A stretch of DNA of 10,190 bases, taken from positions 1 to 10,190 of the forward strand of contig JALWGP010000244.1 in NCBI GenBank assembly GCA_027038775.1, given 5' to 3'. The stretch is from Sedimenticola sp. (GTDB taxonomy: Bacteria; Pseudomonadota; Gammaproteobacteria; Chromatiales; Chromatiaceae). The notes under the pieces were generated by a model, which saw nothing but the letters and a program-made list of their open reading frames with translations, was not told where the DNA came from and did no database searches. Below, piece after piece: positions 7,401 through 10,190 of this stretch. A program made the position numbers and the translations under genes. How positions within the stretch are numbered: the stretch's first letter is position 1; each line of letters opens with the position of its first letter.

Positions 7401-7812
7401 CAAGAAGGGCTGGGTCATCGACCTGCCCGCCGGTGAGCGCATGGTCACCGGCTCCACCCTCTACCAGCTGGCCGGCCCCACGCTCATCGCTTCCAGCATC
7501 ATCCCCCTGGATGACCCGTGCAAGCCGGGCGGAAAGGGCTACCTCAACGCCATCGACCCCTTCACTGGGGGCGCCACCACCTTCGTGGTCTTCGACCTCA
7601 ACGACGACGCCACCTTCGACACCCAGGACAACCTCGGCAGCGAGATCGTGGGCTCGGTGGACCTCGATGTGGGCATGCCGGGCGCACCGGTACTGGTGGG
7701 CAACCAGATGGTGGTGGGCGGCTCCTCGGGCAAGATCGCCAGCCTCCGCGTGAACCTGGGCGGCAGCGTCACCACCGGCAGGCTGATGTGGCGCGAAATC
7801 ATTCGCGACTAA
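4492..7812 (+). CDS. pilY1: Type IV pilus tip adhesin/assembly protein PilY1
   Basis: This 1106-residue secreted protein has a signal peptide (about residues 1-28, ending near GGTAA). The N-terminal half is a von Willebrand A-like domain. Its metal site is intact: DDSGS at 51-55 (D51, S53, S55), T313 in STPLRRA and D359 in LTTDG. PilY1-typical blocks include NSVYYDPTVRYFPW and SLRDSLQNIVARVGSG. The C-terminal beta-propeller (PilC/PilY1 domain) begins near HVLGDIVHSPP (637-646), with VFIGANDGMLHAF, LGRGGKGLFSLDVT, and a calcium loop DIDNDGDVD at 824-832 that corresponds to the DxDxDxxxD site controlling pilus retraction in P. aeruginosa. A second similar loop, D-L-N-D-D-A-T-F-D, lies at 1035-1043. 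Known roles are tip complex with minor pilins, adhesion and surface sensing. The start is supported by GAGGAGGG just upstream. Length is normal for the family. Confidence 0.96.
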   Translation: MNTKAKTRTTLLLALFTAANLWTGGTAATPIPNVPLITATSIEPNIMVTLDDSGSMHWEVMPDDYLYVYYMFPRASNIYLAGDYTNYTVDTAANNRYACFLRSPYNNSVYYDPTVRYFPWSREDGSLWPDADPTHAYHNPANPNAGWRNLTVNNSQYAAWRLNNGSFSWQTRTFFPATYFQYNGNGNWSNRWDCNNYTRIEIKPGNAPFPKASGRTDCAGNNTCTYAEEIQNFANWYSYHRSRLLTARAGIGRAFSSLGSNVRVGFATINQGTTNVDGVNTQGVILGVRDFTGTDRTNFFDILYNRPMPPASTPLRRAADDVGKYFSRTDDRGPWSSTPGQNGGTEYSCRQSFQILTTDGYWNSSSASTPGARQNNDGTNGPTITGPGGQSYTYSAVTPFTDNVSNTLADVAMYYWKRDLHPSLDNEVPTHYMDPAFWQHLVTFGIAMGLNGTIDPQTAFDAIHTGTTINWPNPITNSTTARVDDLLHASVNGRGGFFIAKNPQQFAESLRDSLQNIVARVGSGASVVANSTSITTDTLVFQATFNSGNWSGNLLSYQVTTNGVATTPFWEAAYMLPTPPNRRIFITSGGSAQPFSWSNLSTADQALLGNSDVVEYLRGERSKELSNGGTFRNRGTHVLGDIVHSPPFYVKDTDTVFIGANDGMLHAFRGVDGVELFAYIPSAVVPWLKDLSDPAYSHDYYVDGDVIVSSQSQTPNKNYLVATLGRGGKGLFSLDVTTPASFGTSNLRWEYFNSSDNDLGYMLGKLVLAKMNDGSMAVIAANGYNSDSGEAVLYIFDLATGNVIRKIGTGVSGNNGLSSPAVLDIDNDGDVDFIYAGDLKGNVWKFDVTDSQPANWLVRFGSGGVPYPLFTATDPSNNPQPITGPISVAYDTQTGSTTYGKLFVFLGTGSYIFGSDPSDTQVQGWYGIIDDDTPITSRSDLVQRSVNTTGTVSGYDVRTFDTATAGDMVGKKGWVIDLPAGERMVTGSTLYQLAGPTLIASSIIPLDDPCKPGGKGYLNAIDPFTGGATTFVVFDLNDDATFDTQDNLGSEIVGSVDLDVGMPGAPVLVGNQMVVGGSSGKIASLRVNLGGSVTTGRLMWREIIRD

Positions 7813-7829
7813 TCAAGGAGCAGGTTCCC

Positions 7830-8246
7830 ATGAAGAGATCCAATATCCGCGGCTTCACACTGATCGAGCTCTTGGTGGTGGTGGCGATCGTGGCCATCCT
7901 GGCCATGATCGCCTATCCCAGCTATACGGAGCAGGTGCGCAAGAGCCGCAGAGGCACGGCCCAAGCCTGCCTCATGGAACTGGCGCAGTACATGGAGCGC
8001 TTCTACACCACCAACATGAGATACGATCAGGATACCGGCGGAACCGCAGTTGCCCTGCCCAATACCGATTGCGTGCAGGATCTGAACAATTTCTACACCT
8101 TCAGCTTCAGCGGTAATGTCACCCAGACCGCTTTCACCATCCAGGCAGCCCCCACGGGTGCCCAGGCGGGTGACACCTGCGGCACCCTGACCATCGACCA
8201 GGCCGGCCAGAAAACCCCGACCACGAGCGGCTGCTGGGCAAACTGA
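7830..8246 (+). CDS. pilE: Type IV pilus minor pilin PilE
   Basis: This 138-residue protein has the leader MKRSNIRG, cleavage G8/F9, and mature Glu5 (E13) in GFTLIELLVVVAIVAILAMIAYPSY. This is followed by EQVRKSRRGTAQACLMELAQYMERFY, the helix typical of the PilE/ComP minor pilin class. The C terminus CGTLTIDQAGQKTPTTSGCW has the disulfide-closed loop (C117-C135) of this class; C47 and C81 are additional. Its position last in the operon matches P. aeruginosa pilE. The known role is as an adaptor minor pilin in the priming complex. AAGGAG (7815-7820) lies 9 nt before the ATG, and the gap to pilY1 is 17 bp. The open frame continues upstream inside pilY1, but only the ATG at 7830 gives a prepilin leader. 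The stop is 3 bp before the first repeat element. Confidence 0.93.
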   Translation: MKRSNIRGFTLIELLVVVAIVAILAMIAYPSYTEQVRKSRRGTAQACLMELAQYMERFYTTNMRYDQDTGGTAVALPNTDCVQDLNNFYTFSFSGNVTQTAFTIQAAPTGAQAGDTCGTLTIDQAGQKTPTTSGCWAN

Positions 8247-8249
8247 CGG

Positions 8250-8307
8250 GTAGGAGCGGCATCCTCGCCGCGAATGTTTCCATTCGGCCCGGGGGCGGGC
8301 CTCCTAC
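8250..8307. repeat. REP/BIME-like palindromic element, copy 1 (58 bp)
   Basis: The outer arms GTAGGAG (8250-8256) and CTCCTAC (8301-8307) are perfect inverted repeats. Three hairpins fill the interior without unpaired bases between stems: CGGC/GCCG (8257-8270), CGAATG/CATTCG (8271-8286) and GCCCG/CGGGC (8287-8300). Each end starts with GTAG read inward, the 5' tetranucleotide typical of REP sequences mobilised by RAYT (TnpA-REP) transposases. It lies between convergent pilE and fimT and might also act as a bidirectional terminator, though no T-tract follows. Confidence 0.85.
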
Positions 8308-8309
8308 AG

Positions 8310-8369
8310 GTAGGAGCGGCGCCCTCGCCGCGAATGTTCCCAGATTCGGCCCGGGGGCGGGCCTCCTAC
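8310..8369. repeat. REP/BIME-like palindromic element, copy 2 (60 bp)
   Basis: This is a tandem copy of the preceding element with a 60-bp period and the same orientation. It has the same GTAGGAG/CTCCTAC ends and the same CGGC/GCCG and GCCCG/CGGGC hairpins. The differences from copy 1 are AT to GC in the first loop and, at the tip of the middle hairpin, one substitution plus a 2-bp insertion. The 7-bp outer stem and the first and third hairpin stems are unchanged; the middle stem shortens from 6 to 5 pairs. Confidence 0.85.
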
Positions 8370-8385
8370 AGGGCGGCCGCTTCCT

Positions 8386-8461
8386 GGATATCAAGGACAG
8401 GCGAGCGGCCTGCCCTGTGCATCCTCGTGCACGCCGTCTCCATTCCTGTCCCTCGATATCC
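8386..8461 (-). terminator. Large stem-loop at the 3' end of the minus-strand fimT gene
   Basis: GGATATCAAGGACAGG (8386-8401) pairs with CCTGTCCCTCGATATCC (8445-8461), with one wobble or mismatch and one bulge. A nested hairpin, GTGCA/TGCAC, lies at 8417-8432. The left arm contains the fimT stop codon and its first bases beyond it. There is no T-tract, so a terminator role is uncertain; it may only stabilise the mRNA end. Confidence 0.35.
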
Positions 8462-8948
8462 TGGCGCGTCCCGCCTTGTTGACGATCACCGCCCGCGCAT
8501 AGCGGACATCACCGTCTCCGGGGCAGAGCCGGAAGGTGCCGTTTCCCGCCAGGGTGAAGCCCACCGGGCTGAACCTCATGCGGTACGGCGAGCCGAAGGC
8601 CGAGAAGCGGAGCCGGTAGCCGTTTTCCGGCCGGCCCACGGCCAGCACGGTTTCGGCCTTTTCCCTCCTTCCGTTGCGGTTTGCGTCCACGAAGAGCAGC
8701 CATCCCTGGCTCCAGCTGCCCCCGCAGGCGACGCCGTCAGCGCTTCGGCACAGGGTCACCACCTGGTTGTGCCTCACCGCCTCGACCCGGGCACGCGCCA
8801 GCAGCGACAGCAGCTTATGGGTTTCCGCCGCGGCGGTGGCCGATCTCAACTGTTCCCGCAACGGGGGTATGGAGAGCGAAACCAGTATCGCCGCCACCGC
8901 CACTCCCGCCACGACTTCCACCAGGGTGACGCCTTTCTCCCTCCTCAT
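8391..8948 (-). CDS. fimT: Second GspH/FimT-family pilin, probably FimT
   Basis: From the ATG at 8948-8946 the protein has 185 residues: short leader MRREKG, cleavage G6/V7, mature Glu5 at E11 in VTLVEVVAGVAVAAILVSLSIP. The GspH/FimT signature is present: LCRSADGVACGGSWSQGWLLFVDANRNG. Cysteines 67, 75, 142 and 184 match the four-cysteine layout of the operon copy. Two EF-hand-like loops occur, D88-A-N-R-N-G-R-R-E96 and D167-R-N-G-D-G-V-H-E175. It is convergent with pilE and divergent from thiO. In P. aeruginosa fimT also lies next to thiO, which supports FimT rather than FimU. FimT proteins are associated with pilus biogenesis and, in some species, DNA binding for uptake. Upstream ATGs at 8966 and 8990 would add 6 or 14 residues; the 8948 start is preferred for its compact leader and GGAG 8 nt upstream. 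Confidence 0.88.
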   Translation of the reverse strand: MRREKGVTLVEVVAGVAVAAILVSLSIPPLREQLRSATAAAETHKLLSLLARARVEAVRHNQVVTLCRSADGVACGGSWSQGWLLFVDANRNGRREKAETVLAVGRPENGYRLRFSAFGSPYRMRFSPVGFTLAGNGTFRLCPGDGDVRYARAVIVNKAGRARISRDRNGDGVHEDAQGRPLACP

Positions 8949-8957
8949 CCCGGTTAC

Positions 8958-8968
8958 TCCGTTCATCC
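8958..8968 (+). promoter_or_regulatory. Possible AlgR/LytTR-like box in the fimT-thiO divergent region
   Basis: TCCGTTCATCC contains the same 10-mer, CCGTTCATCC, as the region upstream of fimU (1376-1385) and fully fits the LytTR half-site consensus. Only one half-site is seen here. It lies 10 bp upstream of the preferred fimT start and about 32-42 bp upstream of the possible thiO transcription start. Such a degenerate half-site is common by chance, so support comes mainly from the shared 10-mer and its position. Confidence 0.25.
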
Positions 8969-8984
8969 ATGAACCCTGGAATGG

Positions 8985-8993
8985 TGGCATAAT
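8985..8993 (+). promoter_or_regulatory. Possible extended -10 promoter of thiO
   Basis: TGGCATAAT matches TGnTATAAT with one mismatch in the hexamer. No convincing -35 is seen at standard spacing. Transcription would start near 9000, giving a leader of about 74 nt before the thiO ATG. It is a pattern match only. Confidence 0.35.
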
Positions 8994-9073
8994 CTAGCCC
9001 GCCTCCCGCATTGCGGAAATGGGAGGACATCCAAAACACCTGTAGGAAATTTCTGAACTGCCCGTCCCCCCGA

Positions 9074-10171
9074 ATGCCAGACGTTCTCATCATCGGCGGC
9101 GGCATCGCCGGCCTGCTCACCGCCCGCGAGCTGTCGGGTGCCGGCGCTTCCGTGCAGCTGCTGGAGCGGGGCGAGCCTGCGCGGGAATCCTCCTGGGCGG
9201 GCGGCGGCATCCTCTCGCCGCTCTACCCCTGGCGCTATTCCGACGCGGTCACCGCCCTGGCCCGCTGGAGCCAGCAGGCCTATCCCGGGATCTGCGACGA
9301 GCTGCGCGAAGCCACCGGCATCGATCCCCAGTATCTGGCCAGCGGCCTGTTGATCCACGCGCCCGACGAGGAAGCGCCCGCCCTCGACTGGGCCCGGCGC
9401 CACGGGTACGAGGCGCGAATCGCTTCCCGCGGAGAGATCCGCGAGCTGGAGCCCAACCGGGCCGACCCGCCGGAAACCATGCTCTGGCTGCCCAGGGTCG
9501 CCCAGGTGCGCAACCCCCGGCTGGGGAAGGCGCTGGTGAAGGACCTGGAAGGGCGCGGCGTACAGATCCGGGCCCGCAGCCCGGTGGAGGCCCTCGTCCC
9601 GGAGGGAACCGGCGTGCGGGTGGTCGCCGGCGGCCGATCGATTTCGGCAGACGCCGTGGTGGTATGTGCCGGCGCCTGGAGCCGGAAGCTGCTGGAACCC
9701 CTGGGAACGGCACCCGCGATTCGGCCCGTGCGCGGCCAGATGCTGCTCTTCCGCACCCGGCCCGGCCTGATCCGGCACATGGTGCTGGAGGAGGACCGCT
9801 ACATCATTCCCAGGAAGGACGGCCGGGTTCTCTTCGGCAGCACCCTCGAAGAGGCGGGTTTCGAGAAAACCACCACCGGGGCGGCGCGGCAGGAGCTCCA
9901 CGAGATCGCGGTGGCGCGCTTTCCGGTGCTGGCGGACCACCCGGTGGAACGCCACTGGGCCGGCCTTCGACCTGGCTCCCCTGGCGGCGTACCCTGGATC
10001 GACCGCCACCCGGAACACGAGAATCTCTTCATCAACGCCGGCCACTACCGCAACGGGGTGGTGCTGGGCCCGGCCTCGGCGCGGCTGGTGGCGGACCTGG
10101 TGCTGGGCAGGGAACCGGTGCTGGATCCCGGATCGTACGGGTTCTCGGCGGAAAGACCGGCAACCCCGTAG
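9074..10171 (+). CDS. thiO: FAD-dependent glycine oxidase ThiO
   Basis: This 365-residue cytoplasmic flavoenzyme of the D-amino-acid oxidase fold oxidises glycine to iminoglycine, which ThiG uses to build the thiazole ring of thiamine. The N terminus MPDVLIIGGGIAGLLTARELS has the FAD-binding GxGxxG (G8, G10, G13), with the ribose-binding acid E31 at the end of the second strand (VQLLERG). Further blocks are SSWAGGGILSPLYPW (39-53), VCAGAWS (197-203), DRYIIPRKDG with Y243, and HWAGLRPGSPGGVPWID with R299, the substrate-carboxylate Arg of glycine oxidases. GHYRNGVVLGPASA closes the FAD site. The ATG at 9074 is chosen because the Rossmann strand begins at once; the frame is open to 9011 but not conserved-looking. 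No good ribosome site is seen. The TAG stop is the TAG of a repeat's GTAGGAG end. A general DAO-family oxidase is the alternative. Confidence 0.92.
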   Translation: MPDVLIIGGGIAGLLTARELSGAGASVQLLERGEPARESSWAGGGILSPLYPWRYSDAVTALARWSQQAYPGICDELREATGIDPQYLASGLLIHAPDEEAPALDWARRHGYEARIASRGEIRELEPNRADPPETMLWLPRVAQVRNPRLGKALVKDLEGRGVQIRARSPVEALVPEGTGVRVVAGGRSISADAVVVCAGAWSRKLLEPLGTAPAIRPVRGQMLLFRTRPGLIRHMVLEEDRYIIPRKDGRVLFGSTLEEAGFEKTTTGAARQELHEIAVARFPVLADHPVERHWAGLRPGSPGGVPWIDRHPEHENLFINAGHYRNGVVLGPASARLVADLVLGREPVLDPGSYGFSAERPATP

Positions 10172-10190
10172 GAGGCCCGCCCCCGGGCCG
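10168..10190. repeat. REP/BIME-like element, copy 3, inverted and cut by the window edge
   Basis: The 23 bases from GTAGGAGG to the edge are the exact reverse complement of the right end of copies 1 and 2, including the GCCCG/CGGGC hairpin. The repeat begins at G10168, so the thiO stop codon (10169-10171) lies within it. The rest would lie beyond the window. Confidence 0.8.

Noticed and set aside
8250..8369. A CRISPR array
   Set aside because: Only two copies exist with almost no spacer (2 bp), and the unit itself is a large palindrome; this is a REP/BIME-type repeat.
8274..8972. A 232-codon plus-strand frame opposite fimT
   Set aside because: It begins inside a repeat element and is the antisense of a clear FimT protein; its composition is Pro/Arg/His rich with no domain.
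9019..9045. An 8-codon upstream open frame in the thiO leader
   Set aside because: ATG at 9019 followed by TAG at 9043-9045 has only a weak ribosome site, and such frames arise easily by chance.
9042..9047. GTAGGA in the thiO leader as a remnant of the repeat element
   Set aside because: Only about 9 bp (CCTGTAGGA) match the repeat edge and nothing of the interior follows; chance is a sufficient explanation.
8949..9073. A TPP riboswitch before thiO
   Set aside because: I do not see the CTGAGA and related conserved elements of the THI box in this leader, and the space is short.

Overview
The window looks like chromosomal DNA of a GC-rich gammaproteobacterium. It holds ispH, a complete type IVa pilus minor-pilin operon with pilY1, a second FimT-type pilin and thiO. 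The same gene set clusters in Pseudomonas aeruginosa (thiO, fimT, fimU, pilVWX, pilY1, pilY2, pilE, ispH), but here in a different order and orientation. The exact genus cannot be named from sequence alone.

Layout. (1) 1-320, minus strand: N-terminal part of a papain-fold (C1 family) cysteine peptidase that runs off the left edge. (2) 364-1299, plus: ispH (lytB), last enzyme of the MEP isoprenoid pathway, separated from the divergent peptidase gene by only 43 bp. (3) 1300-1440: a leader with a possible LytTR/AlgR-type pair of direct repeats and an AATTCCG/CGGAATT dyad. (4) 1441-8246, plus: the operon fimU-pilV-pilW-pilX-(small secreted PilY2-like protein)-pilY1-pilE. The first four genes overlap by 4 nt at each junction; the last three are spaced 12-27 bp apart with strong Shine-Dalgarno sites. 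(5) 8250-8369: two tandem copies of a 58-60 bp REP/BIME-like palindromic element. (6) 8391-8948, minus: a second GspH/FimT-family pilin, convergent with pilE. (7) 9074-10171, plus: thiO, FAD glycine oxidase of thiamine biosynthesis. Its stop codon lies inside an inverted third copy of the repeat, which is cut by the right edge.

How it works together. FimU, PilV, PilW, PilX and PilE are minor pilins with class III prepilin leaders. In the known family they form, with the large adhesin/mechanosensor PilY1, the priming complex that starts pilus assembly and caps the tip. ispH and thiO are metabolic neighbours with no obvious mechanistic link to pili.

The genes belong to known families and I do not see an undescribed multi-gene system. 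The less ordinary signals are the repeat element, whose copies can fold into a four-way junction with every base assigned to a stem or hairpin loop; the AlgR-like box shared by the two pilin promoter regions; EF-hand-like loops in several pilins; the small secreted protein between pilX and pilY1; and the signal-less C1 peptidase.
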